Of a stretch of 6,649 nt of DNA, positions 1 through 6,563 are shown one piece after another. Source of the stretch: Azonexaceae bacterium. GTDB lineage: Bacteria > Pseudomonadota > Gammaproteobacteria > Burkholderiales > Rhodocyclaceae. Position 1 is the first letter of the stretch, and each line of letters opens with the position of its first letter. A program made the translations under genes and the position numbers. The notes beneath the pieces were generated by a model. The model was not told the origin of the DNA. It worked only from the letters and a program-made list of their open reading frames with translations, and did no database searches. The stretch is from the NCBI GenBank assembly GCA_009469665.1, contig SSTB01000226.1, positions 1 through 6,649 on the forward strand, read 5' to 3'.

Positions 1-6
1 CCCACA

Positions 7-88
7 CGTCGCCCCTGCGCAGGCAGGGGCCTGTTGGACGCATTGGTGCCAGACTCACGCAGAGGCCCCTGCCTGCGCAGGGGCGACG
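7..88. repeat. Paired REP-like inverted repeat (BIME-like)
   Basis: Arms 7-32 and 63-88 are exact reverse complements over 26 bp, separated by a 30-nt spacer (33-62). Each arm is itself a small hairpin: in the left arm GCCCCTG (11-17) pairs with CAGGGGC (24-30) around a 6-nt loop, and the right arm mirrors this. Two head-to-head copies of a short GC-rich hairpin just beyond a gene terminator is the arrangement of REP/BIME elements. Similar short hairpin repeats with a CCTGCGCAGG-like core are scattered between genes in sphingomonads and other Proteobacteria (from memory, not searched). The symmetry is seen directly; assignment to a mobile REP family is inference. It could also act as a transcript 3'-end stabiliser or a back-up terminator, though no T-tract follows on either strand. 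Confidence 0.75.
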
Positions 89-105
89 ACAAGGCTCGTC
101 AGACC

Positions 106-144
106 AAAAAAAGGCCCGCCCGCACCATCTGGTGCGAGCGGGCC
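106..144 (-). terminator. Rho-independent terminator of the autotransporter gene
   Basis: Read on the minus strand, the stem lies 28 nt past the stop codon. Seven GC-rich pairs (113-119 with 138-144), one C/A mismatch (120/137) and six more pairs (121-126 with 131-136) close a four-base loop (127-130). Seven consecutive A on the plus strand (106-112) become a T7 tract immediately after the stem on the minus strand. This is a textbook intrinsic terminator, oriented to stop transcription of the 173-4615 gene. Confidence 0.93.
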
Positions 145-172
145 AATCTTTGACGAACTGTTTTCTAAAGCG

Positions 173-3100
173 TCAGAAGCCGAAGCTCAGCTGGGCTGCA
201 ACACCGTGACGATTGAGATCGTTGCGGAATGCTCCCTGGTAGCCAACCGAGACCGAAGCCGACTTGCCGATGGAGGCGCTCACGCCGGCATCGACGTCAA
301 TTTCGGAACGTCCGGCCACTTCGGTCGAAACCGTAAAGGCCGAACCGGCATTGCCTGCAAAATTGGCTGTGACGCTGCCGTTCCTGTTGTTCGCACGATA
401 GCGATACGCTGCACGTGCGTACGGCGTGATGCCGCCCGTCTTGAAGGCCACATCAAGGCCGGCAAGAACGTCAGTCCGATTGGCGCTGATCTTGCTGACA
501 TTGAGATTGGCGGCATTGGCTCCTGTTTCGGTGAAGCTATTCACCCGGCCGCTGCTGAAGTCCACGCCGAGGAACGGACGGATCTTGCTGCCATCCTTTC
601 CAAGGTCATAGCCAACCGTGCCAACGGCGCGGAACAGATGACCGTCCGTGTTGGCCACCGCCGTCCGGGCCACGGCGCCGACCAAGATAGTCCGCGTCGC
701 GTCGATATTGCCGTTGATATAGGCAAGCTGGACATTGGCCGAGACCTGGCCCGCTGAGTAATCAGCATAGCCACCCACCTGCCAGCCCTTGCTCTTGCCA
801 CGCGAGCTACCCGTCGCAAGATCGACCTTGGCCTGTGAATAGCCGGCCGCCAGACCATAGGTCACTGCACCGGCACCGAAGTCCACGCCGAGCGTTCCAC
901 CGGTGATGTCCTGATCCGAACCAACGAGGTAGCTCCGGTTCTTGCCATTGCCCCACTGACCATAGGCACTTCCCCAGATCCGGGCATGACCTTCGTCATC
1001 GGCATTCTTCTGCGAGAGATGCAGAGCAACCTGCCGTGTGAAGAGCTCACCCTGATCCTGCAGCGCCGTTGCATAGGCGCCATAGGCTTCCGGGCTCAAC
1101 TGGTCGAACAGGACCGCAGCCTGCGCAGCCGTCGAGTTGTCCGCATTGATCACGAGCGTTGCGGTATCACCCGTCGCGCCTGCCACCAAAGTCTGGAACC
1201 CGTTGGCAACCGCGATGCGGTTGGGATTGGCCAAAGCGCCAAGCCCGGTCGCATAGGCCGTCCGCGTGACCGTCAGGCGATAGACCTGAGCCGGTGTGGC
1301 GGTTGTGACAATGCCCGTTGCGGTGAATGACAGGAATGGCGAGAGCGTCGCTCCCGTCACCGTCGCAAAGTTACCCGAGATGCCTCCCGTTGCACTTACG
1401 ATGTCATAGGTCGTGCCCGCGGTATAAAGCCCGGCAGTCGGTGCAAGAGCCAGCGTTCCGTCAAGCGCTGCCGTACCGGGCGTGCCGATGACAGATACCT
1501 GATCATACCCTGTGCCTGCGACGGCAGTGGGCGTCAGTTCGATGGCAAGCGTACCGGCGGCCGTCTGCGTGTAGCTCCCGTCGATCGTCAGGATGCCCGG
1601 GCTGTTGCCTGGAGCGACAGTACCCGAGTTGGTCACTGCGCCGACAATGGTGCCCGAACCGGACAACCGACCGGCATTGCCGACGTTACCGGTGACAAGG
1701 CCGTTCACCACGGTGAACGAACCTGCTGCGCCCGTCACGTCGCCGGTCAGTGCGCCGGTCGCCAGAACATTGAGCGTCGCTGCCGAAGCAACCGTGGCCG
1801 GGCTGGTATAGGCACCAGCAATCGTCACTGTTCCCGCATTGGCGGCGATACCGCCCGTGAGGGTGCCCGTGCCGCCCAAGGTGAAGTTGCCGGCGCCCGT
1901 CTTGGTGACGGCCGTACCCGACAAGATACCGGTAAGCGATGTCGAGCTTCCGTTGCCGCCCGCGGTGAGCGTGAAGGCGCCGGTATCGACGTCACCAGCA
2001 CCTGCAACGCTGCCGACTGTTTCGTCACCTGTCAGCTGGAACAGTGCGCCAGCGTTGACAGTCACAGCCGAGCTATCGCCAACTCCGGTGCCGGCAGCAA
2101 TCAATGTGCCGCCCGCAATGGTCGTTGCGCCGCTGTAGGTGTTGACGCCAGACAGGGTCACCGATCCGGTGTTCGACTTGGTCAGCGTTCCGGTACCGGT
2201 CAGGTTGCCGGCGTAGGTGCCCGACGTTGTCTGATCGAAGACAACCGCAGCATTGTTGACGATGTTGCCCTGAAGCGAGGTCGTCGTTCCGGTCAGCGTT
2301 CCGGCCGAAACCGTCGTGCCACCGGTATAGGTGTTGGCGCCCGACAAGGTCAGGTTGGCTGCACCCGTCTTGACCAAGGCACCGGCGCCCGAGATCACGC
2401 CCGACAGGGTCGTGTCAGCGCCGGTCAGCACCGTGCCGCCACCCGCGCCAAGCGTGACCGCATTGGCAAGAGTCAGAGCACCGGTCGTGTTCAGCGTGCC
2501 GCCATCAAACGCGAGCGTGCCCGTTCCGATGTTGGTCGCAGCCCCGATGGAAACAGTGCCGCCATTGAGGTTTGTCGTGCCGCTGTGACCGGAATTATCA
2601 CCGGTCAGGGTCAAGGTGCCTGCACCGGCCTTGGTGACCACGCCTGCGCCACTGATCGCGCCTGCATAGGTGCCATTCGCTGGCTGGGTGAACAGCAGCG
2701 TGCCACCTGCATTGGTTGCGATATCACCCTGCAACGACGTCGTGTTGCCTTCGAGCGTACCGGCGTTGATCACCGTGCCACCCGAGTAGGTGTTCGCGCC
2801 GGTCAGCGTGAAGGTGCCCGTGCCCTGCTTGGTGAGGTTGCCAGCGCCGGAGATGACGCCAGCATAGGTGGTGCTCGAATTGTCACCACCCGTGGTCAGG
2901 CCAGCGGCAAGAACGACCGTTCCGCCGTTGCCGGACAGGCTGCCAATCGTTTCCGCATTCGTGACAAGCAGGTTTCCTGCCGTTGCTGGCGAAGCCGTGG
3001 CATTGACGATGACCGCAGTCGCGTCGCCAATGGCGTTTCCGCCTTGCAGTTCAAGCGTGCCGTTGCTGACGGTTGCTGCACCGGCGAAGGTGTTGGTGCC

Positions 3101-4615
3101 AGAAAGCACCAGCGCCCCTGTGCCGATCTTTGTCAGACCATTGGCGCCGGAAATCGCGCCCGAGAACGCGCCTGAGCCAACCGTAAGCGTTCCGCCCGAA
3201 AGCGTGATGGAACCGCTGCCGTTGATCGAACCGACTGTTTCCGAGGCCGCGACGTCAAGGATGCCCGGCGCCGTCACAACAACGTTGCCCGTATCCACGA
3301 TGGCCGCGCCGCCGGTGAGCTGCAACGTGCCCTGGGTGATCGTGGTATCGCCAGTGTAGGTGTTGGTGCCGGAGAAGGTTGTGACGCCCGTTCCGCCGCC
3401 GCCGACATTGACGACGCCCGTGCCCGACATGGAGCCGGAATAGGTGCCGCTCGCCAAATTGGTGAAACTCAGCGTCGCATTGTTGACGATGGTGTTCGCA
3501 CCAAGGAAGTCGGCGTCGCTGGCAATGAGCGTGCCGGCATTGATGTTGATACGGTCAGCCAGGGCAACCGGCTGGGTCAGGGCCCAGCTGCCGGTTCCGT
3601 CCTTGTTCATGACATCGAAGTTCGTGACCGCAATGTTGAGCGTGTCGGCGGCCGAGCCGAACAGGTTGATCGTGTTGAGACCTGCTGCGTCGGCTGTCAG
3701 CGTGCCGGTGGGCAATGCCGCAGTCGATCCGAAGCCGATCGTGTTGGTGCCGGCACCCATATCGATGTTGCCGGTGATCGTGCCTGTTGTGGTGATCGTG
3801 TCGTTGCCCGCACCAAGCAGGATGTCGCCCGTGATGGTGCCGGTGTTGCCGATCGTGGTGTTGCCCGAAGAACTGATGTTGCCCGTCAGCGTGCCTGCAT
3901 TGGTCAGGCTGAACGTGCCGCCAGCCGACCCGACGTTGCCGGTGATTGTCGACGTGCCGAGATTGTTCAGCGTGTTCGTCTGGTTGGTGCCTGCAGCACC
4001 GAACGCAATGTCTGCAGCAATCGAACCCGGGCCGCTGGCCAGATTGTTGATCGTGCTGCCGCCGCCAACCGATACGGTCGTGCCCGTGATCGAGCCCGTA
4101 TTGTTGATCGTCGTCACGCCAACCGACGTGATGTCGCCGGCGATTGTTCCATCATTGGTGACGAGGAACGCGCCGCCTGCGGAAGAAATATTCCCGGTGA
4201 TCGTCGCGGGAGCGAGGCCCCTGAAATTCTCGAGAATGTTGGTCTGGCTGGCGCCAGCCGCCGCAAAATTGATGTTGCCGGTGATGTTGCCGGGCGCGTT
4301 TGCCGCATTCGAGACGCGGCTGCCGCTGCCCACAAAGATGTCGGCGCCATTCAGGCTGCCTTCATTGTTAATAGCGCTTAAAGCACCCGTCTGGAGCGCG
4401 CCGCCATCGACCGATGCGCCCGGCCCTACGTTGATCGTCAGGCCCGAAACCGCAGAGCCATCATAGCCATCGGGATCAGTTGTCTGACATGTAACGATCG
4501 TGCCGCCCGCGTTGGGAAGGCAGTCTGCAAAAGCGACGCCCGGAAATGCAAGCAATGGCGCTGGCAATAAAGCGGTTGAACGGAGCAACCGGTTAGCAAA
4601 AGACTGTTTTTTCAT
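173..4615 (-). CDS. Autotransporter outer-membrane beta-barrel protein with PATR repeats
   Basis: A type Va secretion protein of 1480 residues: the barrel inserts in the outer membrane and exports its own passenger to the cell surface. Residues 1-30 are a signal peptide (basic MKKQ start, hydrophobic core, cleavage after AFA, before DC). Residues 91-263 are two tandem copies of an 88/85-residue unit rich in ITGN motifs. Residues 402-932 hold seven PATR-type beta-strand repeats of the form LTKxGTGxLTLSGANTYxGGTxVxxGTL. Residues 982-1120 (VAPGNSPGILTI, then DQVSV and YDIVSATGG) match the conserved passenger segment before the barrel. Residues 1139-1201 are a helical linker, and 1209-1480 form the barrel, ending in QLSFGF with the terminal aromatic residue needed for BAM recognition. 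The only two cysteines are C32 and C43. Start: ATG at 4615-4613 with AGGGAA at 4630-4625, 9 nt upstream. It has its own terminator. The passenger shows no protease or lipase motif, so an adhesin or biofilm role is likely but unproven. Confidence 0.95.
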   Translation of the reverse strand: MKKQSFANRLLRSTALLPAPLLAFPGVAFADCLPNAGGTIVTCQTTDPDGYDGSAVSGLTINVGPGASVDGGALQTGALSAINNEGSLNGADIFVGSGSRVSNAANAPGNITGNINFAAAGASQTNILENFRGLAPATITGNISSAGGAFLVTNDGTIAGDITSVGVTTINNTGSITGTTVSVGGGSTINNLASGPGSIAADIAFGAAGTNQTNTLNNLGTSTITGNVGSAGGTFSLTNAGTLTGNISSSGNTTIGNTGTITGDILLGAGNDTITTTGTITGNIDMGAGTNTIGFGSTAALPTGTLTADAAGLNTINLFGSAADTLNIAVTNFDVMNKDGTGSWALTQPVALADRININAGTLIASDADFLGANTIVNNATLSFTNLASGTYSGSMSGTGVVNVGGGGTGVTTFSGTNTYTGDTTITQGTLQLTGGAAIVDTGNVVVTAPGILDVAASETVGSINGSGSITLSGGTLTVGSGAFSGAISGANGLTKIGTGALVLSGTNTFAGAATVSNGTLELQGGNAIGDATAVIVNATASPATAGNLLVTNAETIGSLSGNGGTVVLAAGLTTGGDNSSTTYAGVISGAGNLTKQGTGTFTLTGANTYSGGTVINAGTLEGNTTSLQGDIATNAGGTLLFTQPANGTYAGAISGAGVVTKAGAGTLTLTGDNSGHSGTTNLNGGTVSIGAATNIGTGTLAFDGGTLNTTGALTLANAVTLGAGGGTVLTGADTTLSGVISGAGALVKTGAANLTLSGANTYTGGTTVSAGTLTGTTTSLQGNIVNNAAVVFDQTTSGTYAGNLTGTGTLTKSNTGSVTLSGVNTYSGATTIAGGTLIAAGTGVGDSSAVTVNAGALFQLTGDETVGSVAGAGDVDTGAFTLTAGGNGSSTSLTGILSGTAVTKTGAGNFTLGGTGTLTGGIAANAGTVTIAGAYTSPATVASAATLNVLATGALTGDVTGAAGSFTVVNGLVTGNVGNAGRLSGSGTIVGAVTNSGTVAPGNSPGILTIDGSYTQTAAGTLAIELTPTAVAGTGYDQVSVIGTPGTAALDGTLALAPTAGLYTAGTTYDIVSATGGISGNFATVTGATLSPFLSFTATGIVTTATPAQVYRLTVTRTAYATGLGALANPNRIAVANGFQTLVAGATGDTATLVINADNSTAAQAAVLFDQLSPEAYGAYATALQDQGELFTRQVALHLSQKNADDEGHARIWGSAYGQWGNGKNRSYLVGSDQDITGGTLGVDFGAGAVTYGLAAGYSQAKVDLATGSSRGKSKGWQVGGYADYSAGQVSANVQLAYINGNIDATRTILVGAVARTAVANTDGHLFRAVGTVGYDLGKDGSKIRPFLGVDFSSGRVNSFTETGANAANLNVSKISANRTDVLAGLDVAFKTGGITPYARAAYRYRANNRNGSVTANFAGNAGSAFTVSTEVAGRSEIDVDAGVSASIGKSASVSVGYQGAFRNDLNRHGVAAQLSFGF
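1820..3412 (-). repeat. Array of seven PATR beta-helix repeats in the passenger
   Basis: Within the autotransporter, a roughly 30-residue motif recurs at residues 402-433, 494-526, 594-623, 660-690, 747-776, 811-840 and 903-932. The common core is (L/V)TK-G-G-LTLSG-NTY-GGT-V-GTL. Between copies lies a second recurring module, TSLQG(N/D)I followed by GTYAG and SGxGxLTK, clear at 619-662 and 773-813 and weaker at 361-402. Such repeats are the rungs of a right-handed parallel beta-helix. The copies are diverged, not near-identical, so this is an old array. Its GC-rich, repetitive DNA explains the long open frames on the opposite strand here. Confidence 0.85.
3827..4345 (-). repeat. Tandem duplication of an 88/85-residue passenger unit
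   Basis: Residues 91-178 and 179-263 of the autotransporter align end to end with one 3-residue gap. By eye, a little over half of the positions are identical. Shared landmarks in order: VGxGS, PGxI, FxAAGxxQTNxLxN, TITGN, SAGG, LTN/VTN-xGT, then TTI-N-TG-ITG. A GAGNDT / GAGTNT pair follows at 268-292. The unit has a different sequence logic from the PATR repeats further along, so the passenger appears to be built from two repeat families. Confidence 0.8.
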
Positions 4616-5027
4616 GGATGGGGGTTCCCTGGATCACTGACGAACATTGAAACTCTACTTTGCAATTAGAGCATAGACTTCGCGACGTCTGTCCCGTTTG
4701 GGCCAAACTCGAAGCATTACGCTACCAACACAAAAACGAAACGACCCTGATTGGCGGGTTTCACGGCCCGCATTTCGCAAGTAGAGTCAAATTCCGGGGA
4801 GTGCAAGATCAAGTTAGTTTCCCATTATTATTTTGTTAACCATGATCTTCAGAAGCAACGTGGAGGGGCTTGTGCTTCGCTTTTAGGGCCCGTGATCAAT
4901 CGGCCTACTTGCCGGTGCGCCTGAATCGCGCGCGACCGACAAGGTCCGGTGTGCACAAGCGATTTGCCAGTTGCCAAGCCCAAAACCAATTGCGACAGCA
5001 GGAGCCGGAATCCAGCAGGAGCTTGCA
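4616..5027. other. 412-bp intergenic region between divergent genes
   Basis: No credible gene lies here. It must hold the minus-strand promoter of the autotransporter and the plus-strand promoter of the first SDR. An AT-rich stretch at about 4804-4850 is the likeliest place for plus-strand promoter or regulator contacts and is bracketed by AAGATCA (4805-4811) and its reverse complement TGATCTT (4843-4849). A second inverted pair, ACTCTACTT (4652-4660) and AAGTAGAGT (4779-4787), is 118 bp apart. Short palindromes occur at 4926-4935 (TCGCGCGCGA) and 4950-4957 (TGTGCACA). No convincing -35/-10 pair was found on either strand, and no riboswitch or RNA gene is recognisable. Confidence 0.6.
5017..5021 (+). 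promoter_or_regulatory. Shine-Dalgarno site fixing the SDR start at 5028
   Basis: AGGAG sits 6 nt before the ATG at 5028. An in-frame TTG at 4971 would add 19 residues (MPSPKPIATA...), but that extension shows no SDR homology and the TTG has no ribosome binding site. The ATG start places the glycine-rich nucleotide-binding motif at residues 12-19, normal for the family. Confidence 0.88.
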
Positions 5028-5810
5028 ATGATTTTTGATTCTTCGACCGCAGCAATCGTCACAGGCGGAGCCTCGGGCCTGGGGCAGGCAACCGCGCGGG
5101 CACTGGCCGCAGCGGGAATAAAGGTCGCGATCTTCGACGTGAACGCGACAACCGGTCAGTCCGTCGCCGACGAAATCGGCGGGGTGTTCTGTGATGTCGA
5201 CATTACCAGCGAAGACTCTGTTGTCGCCGGATTTACAAAGGCACGCGCCGCGCACGGGCAGGAACGCATCCTGGTGCACTGTGCCATGACATCGCGTCGC
5301 GGCAAGACCCTTGCGTACGACAAGGAAGCCGGGCGGCTGAAGCGCCTGTCCACTGAAGACTATATCTATGGCGTGAATGGCATTCTGGTCGCATCCTACA
5401 GGATTGCCTCGCTTGCTGCGGAAGGCATGGCCGCGCTCGACCCGCTTGAAGACGGCGAGCGCGGGTGCATCACGCTGACGGCATCGGTCGCTGCGCAAGA
5501 CGGGCAGATTGGCCAGATCATCTATGGTTCGGCCAAGGCAGGGGTCAACGGGCTTGTCTTGCCGATGGCCCGCGATCTTTCCGACCTTGGCATAAGGGTC
5601 AACTCCATCATGCCCGGCATCTTCGCGACACCGCTGATGCTTGGTGCCAAGCCACAAGTGCTGGAAAGCCTGGCAGCATCGGTGCCCTTTCCAAAGCGGC
5701 TCGGGAAGCCGGAAGAGTTCGCCAGCCTTGCCATGGAGCTGGCGCGCAATTCCTACTTCAATGGCCAATGCATCCGGCTTGACGGCGCAATTCGCATGGC
5801 CCCGCGATAG
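5028..5810 (+). CDS. SDR oxidoreductase, HSD10-like 3-hydroxyacyl-CoA dehydrogenase
   Basis: A 260-residue cytoplasmic classical short-chain dehydrogenase, the usual family length. Rossmann motif TGGASGLG is at 12-19, and D37 at the end of the second beta strand favours NAD over NADP. The catalytic tetrad is present: N117, S153, Y166 and K170 (YGSAK). The stretch TASVAAQDGQIGQ (151-163), PG at 196-197 and the C-terminal IRLDGAIRMAP are characteristic of type-2 3-hydroxyacyl-CoA dehydrogenases (HSD17B10-like). These oxidise 3-hydroxyacyl-CoA esters in beta-oxidation, and some act on steroid or branched substrates. Odd point: the motif normally NCAG or NNAG reads HCAM (84-87). A second SDR gene follows after 73 bp on the same strand, suggesting an operon. 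The exact substrate cannot be told from sequence, and the family annotation is firmer than the reaction. Confidence 0.9.
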   Translation: MIFDSSTAAIVTGGASGLGQATARALAAAGIKVAIFDVNATTGQSVADEIGGVFCDVDITSEDSVVAGFTKARAAHGQERILVHCAMTSRRGKTLAYDKEAGRLKRLSTEDYIYGVNGILVASYRIASLAAEGMAALDPLEDGERGCITLTASVAAQDGQIGQIIYGSAKAGVNGLVLPMARDLSDLGIRVNSIMPGIFATPLMLGAKPQVLESLAASVPFPKRLGKPEEFASLAMELARNSYFNGQCIRLDGAIRMAPR

Positions 5811-5883
5811 GGGCACGCAGTACTTGCCCCGACTGCCTTTGATAACATCATGAAATCAATCAATTACAAGAGGAATTGCAGAT

Positions 5884-6509
5884 ATGGATGTAACAGGACG
5901 GACAGTATTGATCACGGGAGCCTCATCAGGCCTCGGCGCCCATTTCGCCCGGCTGTTTGCGTCCCGCAAGGCCAATGTCATCGTGGGTGCGCGGCGCATC
6001 GACCGGGTCGAGACGCTGGCCGGCGAACTGCAAGCTGCCGGGCACAGCGCGCTTGCCGTTGCGCTTGATGTCACGGATGAATCGTCTGTCAGTCGCGCAT
6101 TTGACGCGGGAGAGGCGCGCTTCGGCCTGATCGATACGATCATTGCGAATGCAGGCCTGTCCGTGCCCGGTCGGGCCACGGATGTCGCCATCGACGACAT
6201 CAGGAAGCTTTCTGACACGAACTTCACCGGGGCCTATCTGACGGCTCGGGAAGGTGCCAGGCGGCTGATTGCGGCGGGAAGCCGGGAAACGGGCAAGGGC
6301 CGCATCGTGCTGCTGGGGTCGATCACATCGCACCTGACGGGCGGCGGCGACAGTGCCTATGCGGCGCTCAAGGCCGGCGTCGCGCATCTGGGCCGCAATC
6401 TCGCCCGCGAATGGGTGCGGCAGGGCGTCAACGTCAATACCATCCAGCCGGGCTATATCCAGACCGAGATCGCGGGAGACTGGTTCCAGACCGAGGGCGG
6501 CCGCGCCCA
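5884..6509 (+). pseudogene. SDR oxidoreductase, C-terminus lost to IS6100 insertion
   Basis: The first 208 codons of a second classical SDR, which would normally be about 250-260 residues. ATG at 5884 is preceded by AGAGGA ending at 5874, 9 nt upstream. Motifs: TGASSGLG (11-18), R37-R38 after the second strand indicating NADP(H), DV at 62-63, NAG (89-91), N113, S146, Y159 and K163 (YAALK), PG (189-190), then the substrate-loop sequence YIQTEIAGDWFQTEGG (191-206). All catalytic residues survive, but the last helix and the C-terminal strand, which close the substrate pocket and the tetramer interface, are missing. After 6509 the frame continues open into IS6100 to the window edge, so a hybrid protein rather than a clean stop is encoded. 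Family-level resemblance is to FabG-like oxidoreductases; the substrate is unknown. It was probably co-transcribed with the SDR upstream. Confidence 0.88.
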
Positions 6510-6523
6510 GGCTCTGTTGCAAA
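6510..6523. repeat. IS6100 terminal inverted repeat
   Basis: GGCTCTGTTGCAAA, the transposase-recognised end of the element. It marks the exact junction with the interrupted SDR gene and lies at the end nearest the transposase C-terminus. Confidence 0.94.
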
Positions 6524-6563
6524 GATTGGCGGCAGTCAGAGGTAGGCTGTCGCTCTGCGCCGA

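Noticed and set aside
1..172. Search for a CRISPR array or tRNA in the left non-coding edge
   Set aside because: Only one inverted pair is present, with no regular direct repeats and spacers and no cloverleaf; the sequence is explained by the REP-like pair and the terminator.
3444..4466. Long open frame on the plus strand opposite the autotransporter (340 codons)
   Set aside because: It is rich in Pro, Val and Ala because it is antisense to Gly/Thr/Asn-rich repeats. It has no recognisable domain and lies entirely inside a convincing gene. Other plus-strand frames between 200 and 3360 fail for the same reasons.
4852..4884. Hairpin GAAGCA / TGCTTC followed by TTTT on the plus strand
   Set aside because: The stem is six pairs with a 15-nt loop and only four T. 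No plus-strand gene lies upstream that would need it.
4971..5027. 19-residue N-terminal extension of the first SDR from a TTG
   Set aside because: No Shine-Dalgarno precedes the TTG, the extension lacks family similarity, and the ATG at 5028 has AGGAG at ideal spacing.
4905..5816. 303-codon minus-strand frame opposite the first SDR
   Set aside because: It overlaps almost all of a gene with full SDR motifs, starts without a ribosome binding site, and its product has no coherent domain. It is a high-GC shadow frame.
5810..5830. Hairpin between the two SDR genes as a terminator
   Set aside because: GGGGCA pairs with TGCCCC across a 9-nt loop, but only six pairs form and no T-tract follows. With a 73-bp gap the two genes are more likely co-transcribed.
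5926..6522. Minus-strand frame (about 198 codons) opposite the second SDR and running into the IS6100 end
   Set aside because: It spans the insertion junction, so it cannot be an ancestral gene, and it is antisense to clear SDR motifs.
6494..6522. Outward hybrid promoter from the IS6100 end (TTGCAA as -35)
   Set aside because: TTGCAA is present in the terminal repeat, but the bases 17 nt outward on the minus strand read CGCCCT, nothing like a -10 box.
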